A stretch of DNA of 64,000 bases from Planctomycetota bacterium (GCA_021413735.1 JAIOPV010000188.1:97378-161377); one strand, 5' to 3'; positions 17,666-27,306 are shown, counted from the stretch's first letter. The notes: a model not told the origin generated them from the letters alone. A program made the numbers and translations.

Positions 17666-19526
17666 CCCTTAAACAAGCGAATCCCAACGAGTATTTCCTG
17701 GAGTTTCTTGCCCGGACAGAGTCAACGCGATCCCTCGACGGTGCCGTCCTCGGTCCGTTTGGCGTCTTCGGTGATCGCGTTTCCCGTCCGCCTCTCCTTC
17801 CTGCGCCGTCGCTCGTGGTGCCGTCACGGATCGGGACATCCGGATCCCGACTTCGGTTTTGCGACTCTTACTCACGCAACCGCGTGACCAGCCGGAAGAA
17901 CGTCATCAGGGATGGGTTCCACCCCAGCACTCGTAACACCAACCGGCGACCGGTTCGGAGCACCTGACACGGGATCGTCACGAACGCGTTCACAAACGCC
18001 TTGAACTCCAATCGCAGCACCCGGTTCTTCTCGTCGCGGTGTTGGGCCTGCCAGCGGCCCGGCGACACCGGGAGCATCAGCGCCCACCACGCCTTCAGGG
18101 TCCATGCCAGGGACGTCATCACCATCCACGCCCCGTTGCTCTCCAACGTGTTCACCGGAGCCGCGAGCGCCCGCACACCGCCGTGCAACTGGGCCAGCAG
18201 GTTCTCTTGGTTGCACCGGTCGTTGGCCTCGAACACGATCCCCGCCGGCGTCGCGTCCCGGTCGTTGGTGAGGTAGAAGAAGTATCGCACCTCGGGGAAC
18301 AGAACCTGTTCGCCTTTCTCCTTGGAGATGTTCTTGCGCACCACGACCATGCGGTACGGGTTCGCACACGCGGAGGGCCGGTACTCGAACTCCGCCACCT
18401 CCTCCGACTTCAGCCACAAGATGTCGAACCCGCGTGCCCGGACGATCCGGTCCTTCACGTTCTCCGGGCGCGTGCGCGGTTGCGTCTTCACCGCGTACCG
18501 GGCCGGACGAGACAACGGCTCCCAGGCCGTATCCGGTAGTGCGTCCGCGAGGTCCTGGAGGTTCGATCGGGCGTCATAGCCGAAGATGAAGTGGACGCCC
18601 GGCAACGCGTGCCAGCGGTCGAGATGTTGGGTCTGGGAGAAGTCGGTGTCGCCACGCAGGACGATGCGCCGAAACCGGGCTCGCAGGCACAACCAGATGG
18701 CGTGATCCACTTGACCGGCGGCGTCCTCGTGCGAGGGCCGGTTGCCCGAGCGATTCAAGAGTCGCAATACTTCGCCGGTCTCGGCCAGACTGATCACCAG
18801 CGGGTGATAGCCCCAGGTGCCATCGTACGCGATGTCCATGCCGGCCTTGCACGCGCCCGTGGTCTCGACCATCGTGCCGTCCATGTCGATCGTGGCCCGA
18901 TCGAAGAAGGACGCGGGTTGTTCGTCCCAGACCTTGCGCCGAGCCACGTCGATGGCGTCGTGGAGAGCATCAATGTGGGACCGGGCGAAGCGGCGACAGA
19001 AGTCCCCGGCGGTGGTGGGGTCGGGGATGCGGTGTGCGCCCAAGGCATCAAGGAACGCGTCGTCGTTGCGCCGCAGGTCGAGGTCCTGGAGACAGGTGCC
19101 GTGGCACAAGGGGTTGTACGCGATGTTGAGGACGTGGTCGGACTCGTGATAGGGCAAATGAACCTTGAGCAGGTGAAGGCGTTCGTCGATGGCCTGGGGC
19201 AGGCCGAGTCGGTGGGCGAGCATGTGGATGGCCCCGATGCCGCCGTGGGCAATGGCTCGGTCGCGGTGAGAAACGTCGTAGTCGATGATGCGGGCCGAGA
19301 AGACGGGCCGGGAGGTGGCGGTGTCCTTGCTCTTGTCGAGTCGGCGTTGGATTCGGGACTGGCGTGCGCGGAACCAGGAGCGGAAAATCGGCTTCACTCG
19401 AAATCCTTGCGGCGGTCCGGGCGAGTGAGATGCGTCTACATTCACAAACCCCGGAAACCGCTGAGGATTTCGAGCTTTTTGGCATGATCGCCAAAAGATA
19501 CGGCTGAGATCACACTTGGTTAAGGA
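17666..19526 (-). mobile_element. IS1380-family insertion sequence (1861 bp)
   Basis: TIRs CCCTTAAACAAG / TCCTTAACCAAG (10/12), CTAG target duplication at 17662-17665 and 19527-19530. Confidence 0.85.
17868..19445 (-). CDS. IS1380-family transposase
   Basis: 'HESDHVLNIAYNPLCHGTCLQDLDLRRND', 'IDMDGTMVETTG', 'LRGDTDFS', 'NDRCNQENLLAQLHGGVRAL'. Confidence 0.92.
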   Translation of the reverse strand: MNVDASHSPGPPQGFRVKPIFRSWFRARQSRIQRRLDKSKDTATSRPVFSARIIDYDVSHRDRAIAHGGIGAIHMLAHRLGLPQAIDERLHLLKVHLPYHESDHVLNIAYNPLCHGTCLQDLDLRRNDDAFLDALGAHRIPDPTTAGDFCRRFARSHIDALHDAIDVARRKVWDEQPASFFDRATIDMDGTMVETTGACKAGMDIAYDGTWGYHPLVISLAETGEVLRLLNRSGNRPSHEDAAGQVDHAIWLCLRARFRRIVLRGDTDFSQTQHLDRWHALPGVHFIFGYDARSNLQDLADALPDTAWEPLSRPARYAVKTQPRTRPENVKDRIVRARGFDILWLKSEEVAEFEYRPSACANPYRMVVVRKNISKEKGEQVLFPEVRYFFYLTNDRDATPAGIVFEANDRCNQENLLAQLHGGVRALAAPVNTLESNGAWMVMTSLAWTLKAWWALMLPVSPGRWQAQHRDEKNRVLRLEFKAFVNAFVTIPCQVLRTGRRLVLRVLGWNPSLMTFFRLVTRLRE

Positions 19527-19531
19527 CTAGC

Positions 19532-20027
19532 TCACGTCCCGTCCAGCGGCCCGCACCGCGCAGCGATCTCCGCCGCGAGCACCTTCAGGAACTCGTCTAA
19601 CCCTTTCATGTCGCCCCGCACTAGCCCGAGTTTCGACCCGTCCCGGAACCGCAGCTCGTAGCCCCGGTTCGATGTCCCCATGAAGGCGTCCGCAAGCGCA
19701 TTTTCCATCGGCCCCATGTAGGTCGAGTTCAGCGGCTTCACCGCGACGATGTCCGCGGCTCGGTGCTCGACGATCCGCCGAGTCAGGAGTCTGCGGGCGC
19801 GCAGCACGCCGTCGTCCAACTCGACCCACTGCACGCTCGACGACATCGCCCAGAGCATTACGGCGAAGAACAGGATCGCTCCCGGCGCGAGGTACATGCT
19901 CACGTTCGGGGGGGGCGAAGATGATGACCACCACGGCGACGGCCAGCGGGCCGAGGAGGAACAGGGCGGAGCAGCCCATCGCCATGACGACGAAGACGGG
20001 GCGGAGGTGGATGGAGTGGGTGTCCAT
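19532..20027 (-). pseudogene. membrane protein with bacterial PH-like domain, split by a frameshift at a G8/C8 tract
   Basis: N-terminal TM frame (to 20027) and PH-like frame (19532-19903) join at the 8-nt homopolymer 19908-19915. Confidence 0.55.
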
Positions 20028-20231
20028 GCGGCGGTGCGGGGAGATTTCGGGCAGGGGCAGTTTTAGGAATCGCGAAGGAAGGCGAGCGGGGCTTCGGGGA
20101 GAGGGAATTTTAGGGATGGGGAGGGCGCGAAGTGAGATCAGTCAGCGAACCGGCGTACAGTTGGCTACTGGGGTCACGCCGCATTCGCCAGCCGGGTAGA
20201 ATGTCCCACGCACTCACCGAGGAGACGAAGC

Positions 20232-20843
20232 GTGGTTCCGCCCGATCTAGCGTCCGAGGCGTTCAAGCTGTTCATGGTGATCCCCAGAGAGCGGATCGAG
20301 GAGGATACCGCTGGGGGAGACGTGATCGACGCCCTTGTGCGGTACGAGACCGCGAGAAAACAGACAGTCGCCTTCTACGAGACCGCCGAAGAGGACATGA
20401 CCGCCGAGCGGTGTGCCGAGTTCATGCACGCCGAGATGGTCATGGGGTGCCTCGCCCTGACAATCCCGACGATCCACCCAGATGTCGCGTTCCGTCTCGG
20501 CGGGGGCGGGGCACGCGGGGCGGCACAGACCGCACTGTTCGCTGCCGGGAAAACCGGCGAGTTAGGGAAGCTGAACGAGGAGATGGACCGTATCCTCGCT
20601 GCCGCCGGGATCGAAGACCTCCACGAACTCGATGAGGATGAGTGGCCGGAAGGGTATCTGCCTTTGGCGGAGCGGGCGGGTGAACTGCTCGGCAAGATCG
20701 AGAAGATGATGGTGATCGACATCTTGAACCGCTACGGGCTGCACGAGCAGGCCGAACTATTCGAAGCGGACGAGGAGGCGTTCGACTCTCGTGTGCGGGA
20801 GGGGTACTACCTGCTGTTCCCGGAAAAGCGTGAGCAGGAGTAG
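20232..20843 (+). CDS. hypothetical protein
   Basis: 203 aa ORF, GTG start. Confidence 0.65.
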   Translation: MVPPDLASEAFKLFMVIPRERIEEDTAGGDVIDALVRYETARKQTVAFYETAEEDMTAERCAEFMHAEMVMGCLALTIPTIHPDVAFRLGGGGARGAAQTALFAAGKTGELGKLNEEMDRILAAAGIEDLHELDEDEWPEGYLPLAERAGELLGKIEKMMVIDILNRYGLHEQAELFEADEEAFDSRVREGYYLLFPEKREQE

Positions 20844-20903
20844 GAGAGCGGTTCAGGGCGGGTCGTATTAATCAACCAGCTGCCGACCGCTGAGGAGGAA
20901 GGA

Positions 20904-21539
20904 ATGTCACTCGCCATCTGCGTCGGCGTCCTTGCCGTTGACGACCCGGATCCCGAGGCAGTGGGGTACCACCGCGAGCAGTTCCACCACGTCAACCGGG
21001 TGCTCGCCGAGAACGGGCTGCCGCCCCACGTCGAGCCCGAAGTTCTGCCCGACTTTCCCTACCGCGGGCAGTTGATCTCGTTCCCGTACGCCTGGACCCC
21101 GTACCTGCACCGGGCCGTCGCGTTCGCACGGCAGGCCCCCGGCGAGTTCCACCCACTCCCCGAGGGCGCGAACCCGTACAAGGACAAGCGGGTCGATGCC
21201 GAGCTGTACACGTTCGCCGAATCCCACCTGATCTGCCACTCGGACACCGAGGGGTACTTCGTGCCGATCGACTTCGAGGACATCATCGCTGACAAAGCTG
21301 GCGAGTTGCACGGACGCCTCCTCGGGTCGAGCCAGAACGCGCTCGCGGATCTGGTGCGGACCGCCCCGCTGCTCGGCATCCCGCTGGAGGGCCGGGAACT
21401 GTCGGACGAGGCGGCACAGGTCATCGCGAAGGAGGCCGACGAGGCGCACCCGTACTGGATCGAGCGGAAGGTCTGGCTGTCGATGTTCGAGGCGTTCCGG
21501 CTCAGCGTGCAGCACGGCTGCGCGGTCGTATACGGGTAG
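20904..21539 (+). CDS. hypothetical protein
   Basis: 211 aa ORF with GGAGGAAGGA SD. Confidence 0.7.
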   Translation: MSLAICVGVLAVDDPDPEAVGYHREQFHHVNRVLAENGLPPHVEPEVLPDFPYRGQLISFPYAWTPYLHRAVAFARQAPGEFHPLPEGANPYKDKRVDAELYTFAESHLICHSDTEGYFVPIDFEDIIADKAGELHGRLLGSSQNALADLVRTAPLLGIPLEGRELSDEAAQVIAKEADEAHPYWIERKVWLSMFEAFRLSVQHGCAVVYG

Positions 21540-21606
21540 CGAAGGTCAGCATCGCCCCGGCGCTCCCGCCGCCGTACCCTGAATCGAGAACCCACAGGAG
21601 CACGTC

Positions 21607-22479
21607 ATGCGGTACGCCGTCGCAGTTCTAGCGTTCGCCCTCTTCTCGCCCGCAGTCCGGGCAGAGGAGAAGACCTTCGACTCGAACGGGACGAAGATCG
21701 CCTACCTTGACGAGGGCAAGGGCGAGGCCGTCGTCCTGCTCCACGGGTTCAGCGCGTCGTCCGAGGAGATGTGGACCAAGATGCCGCTCGCCCCGACCCA
21801 GTTCATCACCTCCCTGAAGGACTACCGCGTCCTGGCGATGGACTTCCGGGGGCACGGCAAGAGCGACAAGCCGCACGACACGAAGAAGTACGGCAAGGAG
21901 ATGGCCGAGGATGTGGTCCGCATGCTCGATAACGCGAAGGTGAAGAAGGCGCATGTCGTCGGGTACTCGATGGGGGCGATGATCGCCGGGAAGCTGCTGG
22001 CGTCCCACCCCGACCGGCTGCTCAGCGTGACGTTCGGCGGCGCGTCTCCGTTACTTCCGCAGGTCGGTGAAGCCCCGGTGCTCACCGCGACGATCGAATC
22101 GCTGGAGAAGGGCAAGGGGATCACGCCGCTCATCACGGCGCTGACCCCCGAGGGCCAGAAGCCGCCGACTGCCGAAGAGGCCGCGGCGTTCAGCGAGTTG
22201 TTCCTCAAGGGGAAGGACCAGAAGGCGCTCGCCGCCGTGCTGCGGAGCTTCCCGGATCTGGTCGTGAAGGAAGAGGAACTGAAGGCCGCGAAGGTGCCGG
22301 TCCAGTTCGTCTACGGGAGCCTGGAAGCAAAGTTCCTGAAGGACGGCATCGCGGCGGCGAAGAAGGTGCTGCCGAAGGCTGGCGAGGTGGTCGTCGATAA
22401 GGGCGATCACGGGGGCACGTTCATGACGCCGGAGTTCCGAAAAGCAGTGGTGGCGTTCCTGAAGGCGAACAAGGAGTGA
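21607..22479 (+). CDS. secreted alpha/beta hydrolase
   Basis: signal peptide; 'VVLLHGFSAS', 'MDFRGHGKS', 'VVGYSMGAM' nucleophile elbow, 'KGDHGG'. Confidence 0.92.
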   Translation: MRYAVAVLAFALFSPAVRAEEKTFDSNGTKIAYLDEGKGEAVVLLHGFSASSEEMWTKMPLAPTQFITSLKDYRVLAMDFRGHGKSDKPHDTKKYGKEMAEDVVRMLDNAKVKKAHVVGYSMGAMIAGKLLASHPDRLLSVTFGGASPLLPQVGEAPVLTATIESLEKGKGITPLITALTPEGQKPPTAEEAAAFSELFLKGKDQKALAAVLRSFPDLVVKEEELKAAKVPVQFVYGSLEAKFLKDGIAAAKKVLPKAGEVVVDKGDHGGTFMTPEFRKAVVAFLKANKE

Positions 22480-22583
22480 GGGCGGAGCGTGGGGAGGGGG
22501 GCAGTTTAGAATTTATTCACACTTCTCTCCCGTGCAGTGCTCGGGGTGAATCCGGGGTGACTTGCACCGTACAACTCATCCGG

Positions 22584-23297
22584 TCATCGCAAATGCGACC
22601 GTCCGTTTAGGATGTTACTGATGGTGCGATGATCGACGCCATAGATCAGCGCGAGGGCAACCATCGAGTGCTGACCGCGAGCGAATAGCACTCGGATCGT
22701 CGCTGCCATCGGACGCGTTATCTTGAGGTAACTGGTGCCGGTTTGTGCTCCGTGCCGTCTCTTTTCAACGCAATCCCGAATGTTCGCGCCATTGTCCCCG
22801 AGGAAGACGTGCTCGGGGTTCACACACTTCCTGTTGTCGCAGCGGTGAAGCGCCATCTGCCCTTCAGGGATCGGGCCAATGAACCGCTCGTATGAGATGC
22901 GGTGCGCCCGGAGCTTCTTCGCTTTTTCGCCGACCGGAAGAATCCCGTAGCCCTTCGGGTGAATCCAGCCGGTCCACTCCCAGCAGCCGTTTTCTGAGCT
23001 CACCGTGTAGCTGGCATCGAAGCGGGCATAAAGGTCGCCAACGATCCTCACCGTCGGCAAGTTGCCCTCGCGCTTCATCTTCTGGTAGTGCGACCCGCAG
23101 AAACCCCGTGCCCACGCCCATTCGCCGCAGTCGGGGTACTCGCATCGCCTTGTCGGTCGGCGGACACGCTTCCGTTGTGCTTGCGCTGTCAGTGAGAATG
23201 TGCTTGATTCGTCTTCAGTCATGGGCGAGTTCCGTTCGCTTGTGGTCAGCGGCCCATCTGGTGCTTGAACACCCTGGGCCGCGTTCATTTCTGCCAC
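22584..23297 (-). CDS. HNH endonuclease (phage type)
   Basis: 'ALHRCDNRKCVNPEHVFLGDNGANIRDCVEKRRH'; start may be internal. Confidence 0.85.
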   Translation of the reverse strand: MAEMNAAQGVQAPDGPLTTSERNSPMTEDESSTFSLTAQAQRKRVRRPTRRCEYPDCGEWAWARGFCGSHYQKMKREGNLPTVRIVGDLYARFDASYTVSSENGCWEWTGWIHPKGYGILPVGEKAKKLRAHRISYERFIGPIPEGQMALHRCDNRKCVNPEHVFLGDNGANIRDCVEKRRHGAQTGTSYLKITRPMAATIRVLFARGQHSMVALALIYGVDHRTISNILNGRSHLR

Positions 23298-23325
23298 ACG
23301 TCGCGGTTTCGCGCAACCCTTTCGA

Positions 23326-23490
23326 TTACCCCGTCGTCAGCCACCAGAATTCCCCACCGTCCACCGCCGGAGTCTCACGGCCAGCGGGGAACGGCAGGTC
23401 TGGCCGCAGCAAGTCGTAGAGCGCGGCGGCAAAGGCGAGATCCAGTACGACCAGGGCCACGATAGCGACGAGGTGCAGCCGGCGTTTCAT
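23326..23490 (-). CDS. small membrane protein (54 aa)
   Basis: MKRRLHLVAIVALVVLDLAFAAALYDLL...; below ORF-track cutoff; overlaps next gene by ATGA. Confidence 0.5.
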   Translation of the reverse strand: MKRRLHLVAIVALVVLDLAFAAALYDLLRPDLPFPAGRETPAVDGGEFWWLTTG

Positions 23491-23657
23491 CGCCCCACCT
23501 CTTCAGCCTTCTCGGCGTCCTTCCTGCGAAACCGCTCGATCAGCACGTGGCTCCCGATCGCAGCAGCGCCGAGGTAGATCGCCGTGACAACCGCGAAGAG
23601 GACGCCATCGAAGAAGGTGTCGCCGGTTTCGGTGAAGGGTGGGGTTTCGCCGGTCAT
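23487..23657 (-). CDS. small membrane protein (56 aa)
   Basis: MTGETPPFTETGDTFFDGVLFAVVTAIYLGAAAIGSHVLIERFRRKDAEKAEEVGR; coupled overlaps on both sides. Confidence 0.5.
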   Translation of the reverse strand: MTGETPPFTETGDTFFDGVLFAVVTAIYLGAAAIGSHVLIERFRRKDAEKAEEVGR

Positions 23658-23812
23658 GCCTGATCACGGATGTTCTTCGGCTCCTCTGACGCGACCTGCG
23701 CGAACGGCTTACGCCTCGTCACCTCCATCAGCACGTTGCCGGGATGGAGCTTGCCGTCCCAGAAGCGGGAGCCATCGGCGGTCTCTTGAAGGAAGAAGAC
23801 GGGGCGAGTCAT
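23654..23812 (-). CDS. hypothetical protein
   Basis: 52 aa MTRPVFFLQETADGS...; translationally coupled. Confidence 0.5.
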   Translation of the reverse strand: MTRPVFFLQETADGSRFWDGKLHPGNVLMEVTRRKPFAQVASEEPKNIRDQA

Positions 23813-24762
23813 AGTTGCTGGCTTTCTATACGGGTTAACGCATCGACGCATTTCTTTGCGCCGTTCATATAATCTGGCCACCGATTACGCGCATACATGA
23901 CGTCGGTTAATAGAAATAGTGTTTCCAGCCCATTCTCGTGGTAATCATTAAAGGCCGCAATTTTTGCCACCTTTTCTACAAGATCACCCCATTCCCGCTC
24001 GGGTTGCTGCAAGTAAGGGCGTAGAGCGGACCCTAGTTGCGCAGATTCGCCGAACGTGCATCCTGTGTACGCACGGATAAGACGCTCAATATCAGGGAAC
24101 GGCTCCCCGGTCTTGAACGCTTCCACCTCCGCTTCACCACACGGCCACACTTGCTCAAGGGTCAGCGGCGACGACTCAACCGGCTGCTCGACTTCTATTT
24201 GAGTGGTCGCCTCAAGTTGTGTGTGAATAAGACCGAGCAGTCTATTTACCTCAAAGGTCAGCCACGCATCGCCGTGGTCTGCATCATTGGCGTATTCTGG
24301 GTGCCCCCCATCATCCCTTCCAATGGCCTCTGGATCTGGCGGGATTAGCTTGGCGATCTGCTCCGCTATTTTCTTGGCCTCTAGCCAAGCGGCCATGTCA
24401 GGCTCAAGGGGTTCCCGCTTGGGTGCTTTTTCTTGAGATGCCTTGAGTGCGTCGGCATAGCGATTCACAATTCGTATGCACTCGTCCACCATGCAATTAT
24501 TGACCATCACCATAGCGGCTTGTTTCACGGGGTGCCTATCAAAAGTGGTTTTTACACTTTCGAGGTCTTTAATAAGGGCATATCTAACAGTCTCAAGGGT
24601 TGCTGGCGGCAGCTCAACCGGCTGCTGAGCTTTGGCGGCTTCGTATTCGCGGCCCGCGGTAAATGCGTCCTGCACGTCCTTCAGCCCCCAGATATTGGTG
24701 TTCCTGCCTACTTGGCCACGCTTGAACGTCTCGAACGCTTGTGCCTTTTCATCAGTCGACAT
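23809..24762 (-). CDS. hypothetical protein
   Basis: 317 aa ORF in leftward phage operon. Confidence 0.65.
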   Translation of the reverse strand: MSTDEKAQAFETFKRGQVGRNTNIWGLKDVQDAFTAGREYEAAKAQQPVELPPATLETVRYALIKDLESVKTTFDRHPVKQAAMVMVNNCMVDECIRIVNRYADALKASQEKAPKREPLEPDMAAWLEAKKIAEQIAKLIPPDPEAIGRDDGGHPEYANDADHGDAWLTFEVNRLLGLIHTQLEATTQIEVEQPVESSPLTLEQVWPCGEAEVEAFKTGEPFPDIERLIRAYTGCTFGESAQLGSALRPYLQQPEREWGDLVEKVAKIAAFNDYHENGLETLFLLTDVMYARNRWPDYMNGAKKCVDALTRIESQQL

Positions 24763-25384
24763 ACGACACCTCCGCTGCGTCTAGGACGGCTTTTGCCTTA
24801 CTTTCGTCCGTTATCAGGTATTCCACCTTTTCATGAGTGATTACTGGCTCATCGCCGCCTCTTTGTTCAACCTTTTGGAAAGTAACAACTCGTGATGGGC
24901 GTGCTTCGCGCATGGCCTTAAGACACTTCTCCAACGATACCGACAACGGCTCCGTTGTGCGGAAGTAGGGGCGAAGTGCGGCAATCATCGATTCAGCTTC
25001 GGGTCTGCTGGCTAAGTCGCAATCCTCGGCTCCGCCCAGATGGATGAAGAAGTCGCGTTGGGCGTCGCGGATGATCTGCACCAGCTTCGCTTCGTCGACC
25101 GCTGAGCTCTCACAAGCATTGGCGGGGGAGCCCGTCCCTGTGCCGGCGCCGGTTACATTGCCCTCATCCTTATGGGTAGAGGCATCCCCCTGAGCGACTC
25201 GATCTCCGGCCCGATGCCGAATCGGAACCTCCGAAACGCCGTGGATGATCGCCTCTTCCGGGATGCGGAATCCCCATGCGTCGAGTACCGGGCCGATCGG
25301 GAACATTCCCCAATGTGCGCCCACGGACTCCGACGGCCAGAACCGTCCGGTCATCACGACCGAATCTCCACCGCGAACCCGCAT
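24752..25384 (-). CDS. hypothetical protein
   Basis: 210 aa ORF in leftward phage operon. Confidence 0.6.
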   Translation of the reverse strand: MRVRGGDSVVMTGRFWPSESVGAHWGMFPIGPVLDAWGFRIPEEAIIHGVSEVPIRHRAGDRVAQGDASTHKDEGNVTGAGTGTGSPANACESSAVDEAKLVQIIRDAQRDFFIHLGGAEDCDLASRPEAESMIAALRPYFRTTEPLSVSLEKCLKAMREARPSRVVTFQKVEQRGGDEPVITHEKVEYLITDESKAKAVLDAAEVSYVD

Positions 25385-25629
25385 GCCTTCAACGCATCGA
25401 GCTGCCCGACGGTCACCCGGTCATGCCGGAACGCCGCGAGCAGGGACTGCGCCAGTGGGTTGGCCGCCTCGAAGTGCTGCGTGTGCTCGCCAGAACGACG
25501 AAACTGAAGTGTCGGGGCGTGGTACGGCATCCCCGTGACCTGCTGGAGCCGTTCGAGGAACATGCCGCCGACCCGAAGAGGTTGGGGGGTGGAGTTGTGC
25601 CGCACGAGGCGGATAGGTTGGTGCGTCAT
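25354..25629 (-). CDS. hypothetical protein
   Basis: 91 aa ORF, overlapping neighbours. Confidence 0.5.
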   Translation of the reverse strand: MTHQPIRLVRHNSTPQPLRVGGMFLERLQQVTGMPYHAPTLQFRRSGEHTQHFEAANPLAQSLLAAFRHDRVTVGQLDALKACGFAVEIRS

Positions 25630-25895
25630 AAACGGTTCCTTCCGTTGTTTCGATAATGCCCGGCGCAGTTTTTATCCGCAAGGCATTTGTTGAACAGCGT
25701 GTCCCAGTCCGAGGGTTCCATGTCCTCCTCGGCTGCGGCCTGCGCTCTGTGGTGGGCTTCGGCCTCAGCCAGCGACCGCTCGACCAGTGCAGACATCTGC
25801 TGTTCTGGCGTGGGGCGGTGTTGCGAGTACCAGGCGAGCCAGAAGAACCCGGCGAGTACGAACAGGCAGAGGGTGGGGGAGTTCAAGATTTTCAT
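25626..25895 (-). CDS. small membrane protein
   Basis: MKILNSPTLCLFVLAGFFWLAWYSQHR...; N-terminal TM. Confidence 0.55.
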   Translation of the reverse strand: MKILNSPTLCLFVLAGFFWLAWYSQHRPTPEQQMSALVERSLAEAEAHHRAQAAAEEDMEPSDWDTLFNKCLADKNCAGHYRNNGRNRL

Positions 25896-26047
25896 AACGC
25901 CTCCTGCGGCTTGTCGCGGTTGAACTTGCTGTGTTTCTCTTTCCACTCCTCGAAAGTCAGGTCGTGGCGCTTGTCGTCGCGTAGGTACAGGCCGTGCTCA
26001 ACGATGGCGTTGAAGCTGCTGACAGCCTCTACGAGACCCCGGCTCAT
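25892..26047 (-). CDS. hypothetical protein (51 aa)
   Basis: MSRGLVEAVSSFNAIVEHG...; coupled overlaps. Confidence 0.45.
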   Translation of the reverse strand: MSRGLVEAVSSFNAIVEHGLYLRDDKRHDLTFEEWKEKHSKFNRDKPQEAL

Positions 26048-26430
26048 AAATCCACCTTGCCGGTTGCGATCAGGGTGGCGGGGTTGGTCGGCGAAGAGCC
26101 TCGCGTTGGCTGTGGCGCGAAGATGCGATCCATCTGGGCATGTACCTGAGCAAGCAAGCCCGAACCCTGCAACGGCTCGATTTTCTGTGCGGGCGATGCG
26201 AAGATTTCGTGCCATTTCTCGTTCGGGCAGAGCGGTTCCCCATGTTCGTCAACGACGCGGCAGCTTTTGATCCGGACCGGCTTCCCGTTGATGCGTGCGA
26301 GGCACATGTCCCCAGAGCCAGCGGCGTAGGATTCAATCCACTCGATCGCGTCTTGAAGCGTCGGCAGCTTTTCGTCGTAGCCGTATTCCTGCTCGCTACT
26401 GGCTTTGAATGTAATGGATGCGTTATACAT
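26044..26430 (-). CDS. hypothetical protein
   Basis: MYNASITFKASSEQEYGYDEKLPTLQDAIEWIE...; first gene of leftward group. Confidence 0.6.
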   Translation of the reverse strand: MYNASITFKASSEQEYGYDEKLPTLQDAIEWIESYAAGSGDMCLARINGKPVRIKSCRVVDEHGEPLCPNEKWHEIFASPAQKIEPLQGSGLLAQVHAQMDRIFAPQPTRGSSPTNPATLIATGKVDL

Positions 26431-26522
26431 GTGAGACTCCATTCAGTTGTTGACTTGTATTCCTTACGTGTTGTACACATGAGTAAGCCACAGTTCACAA
26501 ACCCCGTCAACAAGAAATGTGT

Positions 26523-26690
26523 ATGACACGCAATAAAGTTACAAGCAACCGAAAAAAGTCAAACAAGATAACCGCTTACCTGTCCGACGAGCTGAGGGAT
26601 TACCTCGCCTCCGAGTCCGCCAAACCGGGCATGTCCCGGAGCAAAGTCATTCAGGAAGCGTTAACCGCACGCCGGGATGACCAAGCATGA
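26523..26690 (+). CDS. ribbon-helix-helix (CopG-like) DNA-binding protein (55 aa)
   Basis: MTRNKVTSNRKKSNKITAYLSDELRDYLASESAKPGMSRSKVIQEALTARRDDQA; ATGA overlap with next ORF. Confidence 0.65.
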   Translation: MTRNKVTSNRKKSNKITAYLSDELRDYLASESAKPGMSRSKVIQEALTARRDDQA

Positions 26691-26932
26691 CCGCGGAAAC
26701 CCGCGAAGCCGCGAACGACCTCCGCGCCGTCCTCTCCGAACTCTTCCCCCTTCGCAATTACGAAAACGTCGAATTCGACCCCGTCACCTTGGGCGCGCTC
26801 GTCCTCATCCGCCGGCAGTTGGAGTTGAAGAAGTACCACGTCCCGAAGCAACTCCCGCCGGGATACGCGGAGGGTGCGGCGCCGGGGCCGACCGCGAAAG
26901 CGAAGGGCCGACAGAAGGAGCCGTGCGAATGA
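26687..26932 (+). CDS. hypothetical protein
   Basis: 81 aa ORF, ATGA-coupled both sides. Confidence 0.6.
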   Translation: MTAETREAANDLRAVLSELFPLRNYENVEFDPVTLGALVLIRRQLELKKYHVPKQLPPGYAEGAAPGPTAKAKGRQKEPCE

Positions 26933-27306
26933 CTCTGAATCAAGCGTTTCTCATCAAGGGCTGGCTCCTCGGCGAACATCCCCCGAAGGAAGTACTGGAA
27001 GCGATCGAGTCGGTGATCGAGGGGCTGTCGCAGCCGCCTGCGGTGATCGCTCCGATGAGCGTGCGGGTCGAACCACCGCTGGAAGACCCGACGGAAGACT
27101 TGGCCACGCCCGATTTCAGAACTTGCCCACCGATGCAGAGCATCCTCCACCCCGATGACACACCGGCTCCGAAGACGCGCCGCGAGTGGTCGCCCGAAGC
27201 TCGGGCCGCCGCTGCCGATCGGATGCGCGCGCGGCAAGCCGCGGGCTTGATGACCAAGAAGGAGCCCGCCCAACCGGGGGGAGCCCCGGCCCTGTCTCCT
27301 CGGTAA
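26929..27306 (+). CDS. hypothetical protein
   Basis: ATG at 26929 overlapping the upstream stop. Confidence 0.6.
   Translation: MTLNQAFLIKGWLLGEHPPKEVLEAIESVIEGLSQPPAVIAPMSVRVEPPLEDPTEDLATPDFRTCPPMQSILHPDDTPAPKTRREWSPEARAAAADRMRARQAAGLMTKKEPAQPGGAPALSPR

Noticed and set aside
18591-19487. 298-aa ORF antisense to the transposase
   Set aside because: Shadow of the IS1380 transposase reading frame.
22480-22583. Left att site/prophage boundary
   Set aside because: Host-like hydrolase ends at 22479 and a phage HNH gene follows, but no tRNA, integrase or duplicated core could be identified within the window.
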